IMG/VR virus record: IMGVR_UViG_3300002460_000132
Span: 1-29,164 of that record
Reading direction: 5' to 3' (one strand)
Source of the DNA: a virus
DNA length: 29,164 nucleotides
The notes under the pieces are model-generated. The model made no database searches and was not told where the DNA came from. It saw nothing but the letters and a program-made list of their open reading frames with translations. Shown here piece after piece: positions 13,805-20,383 of this stretch. Within the stretch, counting starts at the first letter, position 1. Each line of letters starts with the position of its first letter. The position numbers were made by a program, and so were the translations under genes.

Positions 13805-13814
13805 GTTGTGATTG
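13753..13814 (+). promoter_or_regulatory. ribosome binding site sequestered in a stem
   Basis: ACCCCT (13753-13758) pairs perfectly with AGGGGT (13799-13804), closing over an inner hairpin GACTTG-TCTCTA-CAAGTC (13775-13792). AGGGG is the only good Shine-Dalgarno match for the TTG start at 13812, eight bases further on. The stem would hide it, as in translation-controlling riboswitches and thermosensors. Confidence 0.45.
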
Positions 13815-14948
13815 TTCAGTGAACTTCGCATCCAAAATTTCCAGAATCACTCCAAATTGAAGGTTGATCTGGATCCCAAGATCACGACGATCACAGGTAG
13901 ATCGGACGTAGGCAAGTCCGCAATTCTCAGGGCACTCAAATGGGTCTGCTTGAACAGCCCTCAAGGTGAATCGTTCATAAAGAACGGAGAGCCTGGGACT
14001 ACAGTTCAGCTAATCGTCGATGATAGGAAGATCGTCCGGAAGAGAGGAAAAGGAGACAACCTCTACCTGATCGAAGAGGAGGAATTCAAAGCCTTCAGTT
14101 CGAATGTGCCGGACGAGATTGCAAAGATTCTGAATGTTGGAGATAAGAATTTTCAAGGTCAACACGATTCAGTCTTTTGGTTTTCTCAGTCCGCAGGTGA
14201 AGTTTCGAGGCAGTTGAATTCAGTTGTCGATTTGGGTGTGATTGATGACTCTCTGGCGAACGTAGCGAAGAAGGTTCGACATTACCAAACCGCAGCAGAA
14301 ATCAATAGAGAAAGACTTCAGAAATCTAAGACCAGACGTGAGTCGTTGGCTTGGGTAGTAGATGCCAACAACGACTATGCAGAGGTGGAGCGGAAAGGTA
14401 GCTGTAGCCGCACAGCAACGGCTGTAGCCGCTTCGTTGCGGGAATTAGTACAAGGCATCGTGGGCAGCCAAAAGGCTATTACAGCCGCGACAGGGCAGTA
14501 CAGCGAGCTACGGTCGATGGGCATTCTAGCTGTCTCTGCAAAGAAATCTTCTGACAAGAAGATAGAGTTGTCAAAGCTGATTCAGTTTGTCAGAGACCAG
14601 AAGAAAGTTCTCGATAGGGGTGTTCCAGATATCTTGGCTTTGACGGCTTGGTACACCTCTTCGAAGACGATTGAATCTGATAGATTGAGATTGAGCAGGT
14701 TGATAGGTGAGATTAAGACACAGAAGGTAATTTTGGCTAGAGGGATACCAGACTTTTCTGGGGTTGAGTCTTTTTTGAAATCGTACAATGAAGCGAGAGA
14801 CAAGAGGATTCGACTGAGAGACTCTTTGTTGGTTCTTAGAGGATCTGTTCTGACTGCTGATGAAGAAAAGAAGACCTCAGAGCAAGTCCACAAAGAACTG
14901 GAAGAGAAACTCGAAGGCAAGTGCCCTGTCTGCGGAAAGGAATTGTAG
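13812..14948 (+). CDS. SbcC/Rad50-like ATPase, N-terminal half with zinc hook
   Basis: A 378-residue protein starting at TTG 13812; a stop directly upstream in frame leaves no other start, and MFSELRIQNFQNHSKL is a typical SbcC opening. Walker A GRSDVGKS (residues 29-36), a Q-loop-like segment FQGQHDSVFWFSQS, then coiled coil to the end, where CPVCGKEL supplies the zinc-hook CxxC (371-374). The Walker B/signature half is missing and is encoded at 19406-20041. Known role of the complex: processing of DNA ends and hairpins with SbcD. Residues about 196-233 come from an anomalous GC-rich segment. Confidence 0.85.
   Translation: MFSELRIQNFQNHSKLKVDLDPKITTITGRSDVGKSAILRALKWVCLNSPQGESFIKNGEPGTTVQLIVDDRKIVRKRGKGDNLYLIEEEEFKAFSSNVPDEIAKILNVGDKNFQGQHDSVFWFSQSAGEVSRQLNSVVDLGVIDDSLANVAKKVRHYQTAAEINRERLQKSKTRRESLAWVVDANNDYAEVERKGSCSRTATAVAASLRELVQGIVGSQKAITAATGQYSELRSMGILAVSAKKSSDKKIELSKLIQFVRDQKKVLDRGVPDILALTAWYTSSKTIESDRLRLSRLIGEIKTQKVILARGIPDFSGVESFLKSYNEARDKRIRLRDSLLVLRGSVLTADEEKKTSEQVHKELEEKLEGKCPVCGKEL
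14398..14511 (+). repeat. GC-rich inverted-repeat segment inside the SbcC N-half gene
   Basis: 114 bases (38 codons, frame kept) at about 58% G+C by hand count, clearly higher than the flanks. The ends pair: GTAGCTGTA (14398-14406) with TACAG (14499-14503) and CTAC (14508-14511) around a CGAG bulge. Inside, GGCTGTA (14420-14426) pairs with TACAGCC (14480-14486), and GCTGTAGCCGC is repeated directly at 14401 and 14421. The encoded stretch is Ala/Ser/Thr-rich. It may be an inserted element that lengthened the coiled coil. Confidence 0.4.
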
Positions 14949-14950
14949 AG

Positions 14951-15112
14951 GTGATAAGGTTTTTGAAAGCCGGTGTTTGGGTTTTCTGGTTCACTGTCTA
15001 CCTGATGGCTTCTGTGGCTCATTACTTCACGGGTTGGGTTGCAGAATGGGCAGGAGAGAAGGAACAGAGATGGGATTCCCTAGTGAATATACCTTCTAGA
15101 AAAGAGGAATGA
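14951..15112 (+). CDS. small membrane protein
   Basis: A 53-residue protein starting at GTG 14951, two bases after the SbcC N-half stop, with AGGA about nine bases upstream. Residues about 5-27 (AGVWVFWFTVYLMASVAHYF) form one hydrophobic, Trp/Phe-rich span, followed by a charged tail. Function unknown. Its TGA overlaps the next ATG by one base. Confidence 0.6.
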   Translation: MIRFLKAGVWVFWFTVYLMASVAHYFTGWVAEWAGEKEQRWDSLVNIPSRKEE

Positions 15113-15345
15113 TGTTCGTTCGTCACAAACCATTGGCCGTTGATGCTCAACAGTTTCGAGGTTCGAGTGAAACCCTACCATTTGGAGGGGTAGATTTTCA
15201 TCGAGATAGTGATGGTTTCTATGTTGAGAATTCTTCTGGGTCAATCATTCGATTGGTGCCTGGTGATTGGGTTCTTAGGCAGGTTGATGGAAGCTATCTG
15301 GTGTCTAAGGCAGAAGACTTCGAAAGGGATTACGAATCCGTTTGA
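15112..15345 (+). CDS. small phage protein of the 'KFRKKPVxVEA' family
   Basis: A 77-residue protein. ATG 15112 is chosen over ATG 15109 because GAGG is too close to the latter. FVRHKPLAVDAQQFRG at the start, then SSGSIIRLVPGDWVLRQVDG and KAEDFERDYESV. This is the widespread small phage domain with a 'PGDWI' turn and a 'F...Y' end. The next gene carries a second copy, so the pair looks like a tandem duplication followed by divergence. Function unknown. Confidence 0.75.
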   Translation: MFVRHKPLAVDAQQFRGSSETLPFGGVDFHRDSDGFYVENSSGSIIRLVPGDWVLRQVDGSYLVSKAEDFERDYESV

Positions 15346-15357
15346 AAGGACAGAAGA

Positions 15358-15840
15358 ATGAAATTTCGAAAGAAGCCGGTAGTGGTTGAAGCCAATCAGT
15401 ATCTTCGACGAGGTGAGAGTCCGGTAGGTCTTTTTGGCAGGGAAGATGGTTCGGCTTTCACAATCACGATCCACGGGCAAGAAACAGAAGTTGAGATTGG
15501 TGATTGGATCATCCTTGAAGACCCTCCGGGTGATGGTACTAGAGCTTACCCTTGCAAACCAGATATCTTCGAGAAGACTTACGAACTTGTTGAAGAAGAA
15601 CCTAAGAAAGAAGAGGAACAGAAATCAGTCTGGGTTGAAACTCTAGGCTCGTCCAACCTCAACGGATTTGGTTATGATCCGAAGACCTTGGTTTTGACAG
15701 TTGAGTTCAAAGGTGGAGGAAGATACAGATACTTCTCGGTTCCGAAGAAGGTTTTTGAAGAGATGAAAGAGGCAGAGTCGAAGGGATCATTCTTTCAGAA
15801 GAGCGTGAAGGGCAATTTTCATTTTGAGAAGGAAGAGTAG
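15358..15840 (+). CDS. 'KFRKKPVVVEA' domain fused to a KTSC domain
   Basis: A 160-residue two-domain protein. Residues 1-80: MKFRKKPVVVEANQYLRRGE, VEIGDWIILEDPPGDG, YPCKPDIFEKTYELV. A Lys/Glu linker follows, then residues about 97-158: GSSNLNGFGYDPKTLVLTV, YRYFSVPKKVFEEM, FFQKSVKGNF. The last part fits the KTSC domain (small, named after its conserved residues), common in phages and next to nucleic-acid enzymes. Fusion with the first domain is less common. Good ribosome binding site (AAAGGACAGAAG). Function unknown. Confidence 0.8.
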   Translation: MKFRKKPVVVEANQYLRRGESPVGLFGREDGSAFTITIHGQETEVEIGDWIILEDPPGDGTRAYPCKPDIFEKTYELVEEEPKKEEEQKSVWVETLGSSNLNGFGYDPKTLVLTVEFKGGGRYRYFSVPKKVFEEMKEAESKGSFFQKSVKGNFHFEKEE

Positions 15841-15841
15841 A

Positions 15842-16099
15842 ATGATATCTGAAAACCTCAAAGCCACCATTGCCGGAATTGAGTACCACTGGTGTGGTGG
15901 GTTCGGTGCTGTCTTGCAGAGCCATGAAAGGGGAGTTAAGAAAGGTGATGTGAGAATGATAGGCAAGGTGATTTTCTTCGCCTACATGGTTGAGCGTAGT
16001 GGGTGGCTGAGAGAAGTGAATTGGGTTCCCCAACAAGAAATTACTGCTGAGTGGATCAGGGAATTTAAGAAAGAAGTTTTTGGAATCAACAATGTCTAA
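15842..16099 (+). CDS. hypothetical protein
   Basis: An 85-residue protein, start at ATG 15842, one base after the previous stop, with GGAAGAG upstream. Contains HWCGGFGAVLQSHERGVKKG, then IFFAYMVERSGWLREVNWV. Alpha/beta by appearance; no motif recognised. Its end overlaps the SbcD start by eight bases. Function unknown. Confidence 0.6.
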   Translation: MISENLKATIAGIEYHWCGGFGAVLQSHERGVKKGDVRMIGKVIFFAYMVERSGWLREVNWVPQQEITAEWIREFKKEVFGINNV

Positions 16100-17009
16100 G
16101 GTGGTGGCTATCCTCTGCTCTGACCTGCATTTTTCTCACACTGCCCCCTCTTTCAGGTCAGCAGAACCTGATTGGTATGAAGCAATGAAGAGGGGAATTG
16201 ACGAACTGAAGTCGGTAGCGGAAGAACACAGAGCGCCAATCATCTGTGCTGGAGACGTTCTTGATAGATGGAACACCTCGAGTGAGCTAACCAATTTCTT
16301 GATCGACAATCTCCCTCCTCTCTATTCGATCTATGGGCAGCATGACGCTCCGTTTCATAGAGGAGAAGACCTTCATCGGTCAGCGTATGGCACTCTGGTT
16401 CGAGCAGGGACATTGAAAGAGTTGGGAAAGATTCCAAGTCGAATTGACAGCTTCTGGGTACATCCCTTTCCGTGGGGGAAAGAGATTACTCCTCTGGAGA
16501 GTCTGCAGAGAGGTTATCTTCACTTGGCAGTGGTTCATCGGTATATTTGGGACAGGCCTCAGAATTCATATCCAGGGGCGGAAGAGACGAAGAGGACGTC
16601 AGCCTACGAAGAATCTTTGAAAGGGTACACGTCTGCAGTATTTGGCGATAATCACAGAGGCTTCAACACTAAAATTGGTTCTTGCAATGTGATGAATTGC
16701 GGAACCTTCTTCCGTAGAAAATCTGATGAGATTATTTACAGACCGATGATAGGACTTCTTCATTCTGATGGAGTGATTGAGCCTCATTATCTAGACACGT
16801 CGAAAGATGTTTACGTTGAGAATCCAATCAAGAAGAAGGTTGATGATGATCGGACAGAGAGTTTTTTGAAAGAATTAGAAGCTCTTGGTTCTGATTCATT
16901 AGACTTTCGAGAGGCAGTGAATAGATATTTTGATCAGAACGAAACAGAGCCTCTGATTAAAGACATGGTCTTGGAGGCCATTGTCAATGGCGGAAAAGAA
17001 CGCTCCTGA
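16092..17009 (+). CDS. SbcD/Mre11-like nuclease
   Basis: A 305-residue calcineurin-type metallophosphoesterase of the Mre11 group. The metal-binding motifs are in order: CSDLHFSH, CAGDVLDRW, YGQHDAPFH (GNHD equivalent with Gln), AVVHRYIW, and VFGDNHRGF. The acidic, helical end (from about residue 240) is the expected ATPase-contact region. Known role: exonuclease and hairpin endonuclease in the SbcCD/Rad50-Mre11 complex. It lies between the two halves of the split SbcC. The upstream TTG 16080 is not used; ATG 16092 overlaps the previous gene. Confidence 0.88.
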   Translation: MSKVVAILCSDLHFSHTAPSFRSAEPDWYEAMKRGIDELKSVAEEHRAPIICAGDVLDRWNTSSELTNFLIDNLPPLYSIYGQHDAPFHRGEDLHRSAYGTLVRAGTLKELGKIPSRIDSFWVHPFPWGKEITPLESLQRGYLHLAVVHRYIWDRPQNSYPGAEETKRTSAYEESLKGYTSAVFGDNHRGFNTKIGSCNVMNCGTFFRRKSDEIIYRPMIGLLHSDGVIEPHYLDTSKDVYVENPIKKKVDDDRTESFLKELEALGSDSLDFREAVNRYFDQNETEPLIKDMVLEAIVNGGKERS

Positions 17010-17199
17010 TTATTGTCCCACTCTTGATGAGATCTCGTCTAGGGGGGAGGCTCTACGGTGGATGCTGATAATGGAGTGGCCAATGTATCTAATCGATTCA
17101 ATTTTCTACGATGACAGCCCAAGTCTTGAAACTGCTCGTGATTTGGTGTACAGGTTTGGGCCAGATGAGGCTAAGAGGCGGATGATTTTGATGCTTTGA
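16987..17199 (+). CDS. small hypothetical protein
   Basis: A 70-residue protein, start at ATG 16987 with GGAGG ten bases upstream, overlapping the SbcD end by 23 bases. DYCPTLDEISSRGEALRWML, EWPMYLIDSIFYD, RFGPDEAKRRMILML. Helical and amphipathic; no motif. Position suggests coupling to SbcD. Function unknown. Confidence 0.6.
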   Translation: MAEKNAPDYCPTLDEISSRGEALRWMLIMEWPMYLIDSIFYDDSPSLETARDLVYRFGPDEAKRRMILML

Positions 17200-17202
17200 T
17201 CC

Positions 17203-17214
17203 GTATAATAGAGT
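17203..17214 (+). promoter_or_regulatory. phage promoter-like motif GTATAATAGAGT
   Basis: TATAAT (17204-17209) sits five bases after a stop. ATG 17218 follows eight bases after the hexamer, with no ribosome binding site, so any transcript would be almost leaderless. The 12-base core is the same as at 29112-29123. Confidence 0.5.
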
Positions 17215-17217
17215 GAG

Positions 17218-17490
17218 ATGGAAATGAATCTCCCAAAGAGTAAACCAGCAAACCACTTCAAAGAAGAGAGGATTTTTCGAGCGATTCAGATTTGTCTCGT
17301 AGAAGGAATCTATCCGTCGGCCGCAGCGGTTAGTCAGAGAATGGGCAGGAATACGAGAACACTGAACGGATCTGAGTGCATTACGAGAAGGATGCTTTTC
17401 AAAAGATTAGGCATCAAGATGAAGACGAATGGGAATTGGGCAGGAGACAAGATCGATTATGAGCACGAGAGATGGCAGATGGGTTACTGA
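17218..17490 (+). CDS. putative winged-HTH DNA-binding protein
   Basis: A 90-residue basic protein. After a polar start, FRAIQICLVEGIYPSAAAVS, QRMGRNTRTLNGSECITRRM, LFKRLGIKM looks like helix, turn and wing of a winged HTH, the type that reads 'YPS...V...MGR...LNG.....R...L...G'. It follows a promoter-like motif directly. It could be a phage transcription factor. No other domain. Confidence 0.6.
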   Translation: MEMNLPKSKPANHFKEERIFRAIQICLVEGIYPSAAAVSQRMGRNTRTLNGSECITRRMLFKRLGIKMKTNGNWAGDKIDYEHERWQMGY

Positions 17491-17503
17491 AGGGAGAGAA
17501 TAG

Positions 17504-17833
17504 ATGACAAGGAATTTTCAGATTGCAGTTCTCGTCAGTTTTGTTTTGATGTGTGGTTGTACAGATGAGAATGATCCTGGCGTCGTAGCCAGAAATAGAC
17601 AGACACTCCGGGAAGAAGGTAAATTGGTTGGGACTCTTCCAGACGGCAGAATCGTGAGACGATATGAGATTGACATGGGTCCAAATCAGTATAATCATTT
17701 CGTCTACGTTATCGACGGATCTGCCGTGACGACTGTGAATGTTCATCAAGGCAAGACCAATTTAGTTCAGGTTATGATTGACGGAGTTCGGTATGTTCCT
17801 GCTGAAAAGACGATGCAAGGAGGAGTAGAATGA
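17504..17833 (+). CDS. putative lipoprotein
   Basis: A 109-residue protein with a short basic start, a hydrophobic run (QIAVLVSFVLM) and Cys-Gly-Cys at about 17-19. This is a plausible, slightly non-standard lipobox. The mature part reads VGTLPDGRIVRRYEIDMG, then HFVYVIDGSAVTTVNV. Such small lipoproteins occur in phages, but in a replication module the role is unclear; superinfection exclusion is a guess. Ribosome binding site AGGGAG. Confidence 0.7.
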   Translation: MTRNFQIAVLVSFVLMCGCTDENDPGVVARNRQTLREEGKLVGTLPDGRIVRRYEIDMGPNQYNHFVYVIDGSAVTTVNVHQGKTNLVQVMIDGVRYVPAEKTMQGGVE

Positions 17834-18072
17834 TCGATGCTGAAGAATACTCCCGCCTGAAGAAGCGAGCTGAAAAAGCACGATCAGAAGCCGATCGTGC
17901 TCAAGGTGTGCTTGATGAACAACTGAAGAAACTCAGATCAGATTTTAATGTCGAAACTCTTGAAGCAGCGGAAGAGTTGGTGAAGAAGTTTGAGAAGGAA
18001 GAACAAGAAGCGGAGAAGAAGTACAGAGAAGAACTGAAGACCTTTGAGGAGAAATGGGGAGAGAAAATGTGA
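17830..18072 (+). CDS. small coiled-coil protein
   Basis: An 80-residue, almost wholly helical protein: YSRLKKRAEKARSEADRAQG, VLDEQLKKLRSDFNVETLEA, then Glu/Lys-rich heptads. It matches a common phage family (a 'Y.RLK..AE.A..E.DRAQG.L......L...F...TLEEAE' pattern), often found beside SbcC/Rad50-like genes. Inference: it may pair with the split SbcC coiled coil. ATGA overlap with the lipoprotein gene. Confidence 0.75.
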   Translation: MIDAEEYSRLKKRAEKARSEADRAQGVLDEQLKKLRSDFNVETLEAAEELVKKFEKEEQEAEKKYREELKTFEEKWGEKM

Positions 18073-18368
18073 GTAACGAAGTGACTTGTTCGTTTGAACC
18101 TGACAAGAGAACTTGGTTCGAGAGACTGAGAGACAGACTCTTTCCGGCTCGGCATTGTTTTCTTCCTGAGCCTCTGTCTGAGTGGGAGATGAAGGGGAGA
18201 CTCAGGATAGAGACGATCGTGGTATTGTCGTTTGCAGACAAGATTCGAGTTCTTCTTACGGGAGTTGTGGTTGTTCAGACGGGCACAATTACAGAAAACC
18301 GGATAGGGCGAACCAAGACCTCGTCCGTATCGTTTGTAGGGACTAAGAATAGAGATTTGAGAGGATAG
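18069..18368 (+). CDS. hypothetical protein, possibly membrane associated
   Basis: A 99-residue protein starting at GTG 18069 (GTGA overlap; GGAG upstream). The first half is charged (RTWFERLRDRLFPARH). The second has LSFADKIRVLLTGVVVVQ, a hydrophobic segment matching the pattern of LTLFERLTLLVTGRIWL in the protein at 10918-11181. I take them as distant relatives within one small phage family. Function unknown. Confidence 0.65.
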   Translation: MSNEVTCSFEPDKRTWFERLRDRLFPARHCFLPEPLSEWEMKGRLRIETIVVLSFADKIRVLLTGVVVVQTGTITENRIGRTKTSSVSFVGTKNRDLRG

Positions 18369-18372
18369 AAAA

Positions 18373-18630
18373 TTGGCATTGAAATCAATTCAGAGTGAGT
18401 GGCAGGGTTTCTCGAGAATGGTGTTCGAAAAAACTCCTGCGTCTGAGATTCAGATTTCAGAGATGAAGAAGGCATTCTTTGCAGGAGCCTGGACTTTGTT
18501 AATGCAGATGATGGAGATAGGAGAGGATCACATTCCTGAAGAGGTTGGGTGTGCTCATCTGGAGAGTTTGAAGGCTGAGTGTGAAGAGTTTAAGAAATCA
18601 ATCATGAAAGAGTATGTTGAGGGCAACTGA
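18373..18630 (+). CDS. small conserved phage protein
   Basis: An 85-residue protein starting at TTG 18373, with GAGGA eight bases upstream. FSRMVFEKTPASEIQISEMK, KAFFAGAWTLLMQMM, then LESLKAECEEFKKSI. 'Q..EM..AF.AGA......M' followed by a helical 'L..E...F' is a pattern of many phage hypothetical proteins. No catalytic motif. Function unknown. Confidence 0.75.
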   Translation: MALKSIQSEWQGFSRMVFEKTPASEIQISEMKKAFFAGAWTLLMQMMEIGEDHIPEEVGCAHLESLKAECEEFKKSIMKEYVEGN

Positions 18631-19016
18631 TGGATGAAAAGACCACCATCTTCGTCTTCGGTTCAAACTGTGAAGGTAGGCATGGTAAGGGAGCAGCTCT
18701 TGAAGCCTTGAAAAATTGGGGTGCAATACCGGGGCAATCAATGGGTTTGCAAGGAAGAAGTTATGCGATTGTGACAAAAGAACTGAGATCGCATTGGCCA
18801 AAGGTCGGATTGAGAGAAGTTGAGTTAGGTGTTTCACAGTTTCTTCAATTTGCACGAACTCATGATGAACTTCATTTCAAAGTGACAGCGATTGGATGTG
18901 GTTTGGCAGGATTCAAAGTGGCAGAAATTGCACCTTTCTTTGAGAATGTTCCTGAGAATGTTGAGCTTCCCGTAGAATTTGAAGAGGAATTGAAGAGGAG
19001 AAGGAATGGGACTTAG
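18630..19016 (+). CDS. A1S_2505-type phage non-structural protein (macro-like)
   Basis: A 128-residue protein: IFVFGSNCEGRHGKGAALEA, GQSMGLQGRSYAIVTKE, then VSQFLQFARTH and VTAIGCGLAGFKVAEIAPFF. 'FGSN..GRHG.GAA' and 'GCGLAGF...IAP.F' define a phage family annotated as A1S_2505, whose layout recalls macro domains that bind ADP-ribose-like ligands. Substrate not known. Start overlaps the previous stop by one base. Confidence 0.85.
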   Translation: MDEKTTIFVFGSNCEGRHGKGAALEALKNWGAIPGQSMGLQGRSYAIVTKELRSHWPKVGLREVELGVSQFLQFARTHDELHFKVTAIGCGLAGFKVAEIAPFFENVPENVELPVEFEEELKRRRNGT

Positions 19017-19518
19017 CATCAGATATGTCTGGAAATGTGACATCTGTGGAGCAGAGAAGCAATTGATTGTAGCTGATGAAGATTACCATCTTTGTATGAA
19101 TGATAGGATAATGAGGCCGAATCTGTTGCCTACTTCTGACGATGGTTGGGGTTGGAGATGGGTTCGAAATATGTTGGTTTGTGACAGACACAAGGTTCAG
19201 ATTCTTGCAAATGTGACATCAGACCCAAATCAATCGGTTGAGGTAGTAGATAAACCAAACACAGAGATGGCAGGGTTGGTTGATTGGAAACTAATTGACT
19301 CTGCTCCAGATGATGCTTTGATTCTTGTTGGCTGGAAGACGAAGGCTTTTGGAGTGATAATGAAATGGGTGTACATCACCGCCTTGAAACACGAGGGAAA
19401 GTGGTATGATGCAGCAGGCAACTCCTTCAATTTCTCAGTCGACGGACCTATCTACTGGAAAAATCTCCCTAGTCCGCCAGAGGTTGGACAGGCTTCTGGT
19501 CGAGTTCAATCAGGTTGA
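19006..19518 (+). CDS. zinc-binding N-terminus plus DUF551-like domain
   Basis: A 170-residue protein. Residues 8-50 carry YVWKCDICGAEKQ and later CDRHK, a likely treble-clef or ribbon metal site. Residues about 90-160 are WKLIDSAPDDALILVGW, KHEGKWYDAAGN, PIYWKNLPSPPE, the DUF551-like pattern common in phages. Start ATG 19006 has GGAGAAGG upstream. The SbcC C-half ORF begins about 110 bases before its end in another frame, so one of the two boundaries may be wrong. Confidence 0.7.
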   Translation: MGLSIRYVWKCDICGAEKQLIVADEDYHLCMNDRIMRPNLLPTSDDGWGWRWVRNMLVCDRHKVQILANVTSDPNQSVEVVDKPNTEMAGLVDWKLIDSAPDDALILVGWKTKAFGVIMKWVYITALKHEGKWYDAAGNSFNFSVDGPIYWKNLPSPPEVGQASGRVQSG

Positions 19519-20041
19519 TCTCCAATGGAAAGAAGACAAATCAGCTTTTGTCGAGTCTGAGAATTTCTTGACTGCGGCGGAAGAAGCTCAGAAAATTCTG
19601 CAGGTGGTAGCTCAGGCAATTCAAGAGCAGGTCCATGATAAGATAGCCGCAGTCGTGACTCGATGCCTTGAGACAATTTTCGACGAACCTTATCAATTCA
19701 AAATAGAGTTTGAGAGGAAGAGAGGCAGAACAGAAGCCAACCTGATTTTTGTCCGTGGGGGATTGGTGTTGACTGATCCGATCAATGAGGCAGGAGGAGG
19801 AGTGATTGATGTAGCGGCCTTTGCTCTTCGATTGGCTTGTCTGATTCTTGAGAGACCTATTCGGAGAAGAGTGTTGGTTTTGGATGAGCCGTTTTCAAAG
19901 GTTAGGGGGAGTCAGAACAGACAGAGAATGAGAGAGTTGATCGAGTCGCTGGCGGAGGATTTTGGTGTCCAATTCATTTTGAACGTGGACGGGGACGTCT
20001 ACCCGGAATTCATGTTGGGTACTGTGATCGAGTTAGGTTGA
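19406..20041 (+). CDS. SbcC/Rad50-like ATPase, C-terminal half
   Basis: A 211-residue protein holding the second half of an SbcC head: a short coiled-coil return (RLDRLLVEFNQVDLQWKEDK), the signature motif EAGGGVIDVAAFALRLA, Walker B RRVLVLDEPFSKV, and the D-loop-like SQNRQRM. There is no Walker A and no zinc-hook CxxC; both are in the gene at 13812-14948. ATG 19406 has GAGGGA eight bases upstream but overlaps the DUF551-like gene by 113 bases; a TTG or CTG near 19484-19500 is an alternative. Together the two proteins should rebuild one SbcC-like ATPase. Confidence 0.8.
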   Translation: MMQQATPSISQSTDLSTGKISLVRQRLDRLLVEFNQVDLQWKEDKSAFVESENFLTAAEEAQKILQVVAQAIQEQVHDKIAAVVTRCLETIFDEPYQFKIEFERKRGRTEANLIFVRGGLVLTDPINEAGGGVIDVAAFALRLACLILERPIRRRVLVLDEPFSKVRGSQNRQRMRELIESLAEDFGVQFILNVDGDVYPEFMLGTVIELG

Positions 20042-20052
20042 TGGACTTATTC

Positions 20053-20059
20053 GTACAAT
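20053..20059 (+). promoter_or_regulatory. promoter-like motif CGTACAATAGAAC, leaderless
   Basis: TACAAT (20054-20059), then AGAAC, then ATG 20065, with no ribosome binding site. Hexamer-to-ATG distance is five bases, the same as at 2188. It follows a stop codon by 12 bases. No consensus -35. Confidence 0.4.
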
Positions 20060-20064
20060 AGAAC

Positions 20065-20382
20065 ATGGTTGAAACACTTTTACCAATCGGATGGCAGGAA
20101 GTAGAACCTGTCGGAATTCCGTCTGATGTTGGTACACCTGAAGATGAATGGGATTCAACTGCCAGTCCGAAGAAGCCAAGAAAAGAAACTAGACGGTGGG
20201 TTAGAGGCGTTCGATACGTTCGAATCTGTGTGATGGAGGATGAAGAAGATAAAGAACCAAGGTTTGTTCTTCATCGAGGAATTATTGGTGATGAAGACGG
20301 TGACGGGTTCAGACATTACAGCGAAGATTTCAAGGAGATCTTTATCAAGGCAAAGGCTCTTATGAGAGTGGGAGGATATTGA
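20065..20382 (+). CDS. hypothetical protein
   Basis: A 105-residue protein. The N-terminal 55 residues are Pro/Glu-rich and probably disordered. The rest is beta-rich (RRWVRGVRYVRICVMEDEED, PRFVLHRGIIGDED), with an acidic strand-turn-strand look. The ATG is preceded by a promoter-like motif and no Shine-Dalgarno. It is one base from the AAA+ gene (TGATATG). Function unknown; possibly a partner of the ATPase. Confidence 0.65.
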   Translation: MVETLLPIGWQEVEPVGIPSDVGTPEDEWDSTASPKKPRKETRRWVRGVRYVRICVMEDEEDKEPRFVLHRGIIGDEDGDGFRHYSEDFKEIFIKAKALMRVGGY

Positions 20383-20383
20383 T

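Larger units (their letters stand above)
13320..13811 (+). other. 492-base gene-free region
   Basis: All frames here either break up or give a Ser/Thr/Arg-rich, low-conviction product (13342-13797), so I read it as non-coding. It contains a promoter-like CCGTAAAAT (13331-13338), a dense series of perfect inverted repeats (13383-13804) and the ribosome binding site of the SbcC N-half gene. It is by far the longest gap in a window that is otherwise almost gap-free. Confidence 0.75.

Noticed and set aside
17170-17220. TTGATG ten bases upstream of the -10-like hexamer at 17204 and 20054
   Set aside because: The two matches could be a phage-specific -35, but 10 bases is too short for a sigma-70 spacer, the words lie in or at coding ends, and the other motif copies lack them.
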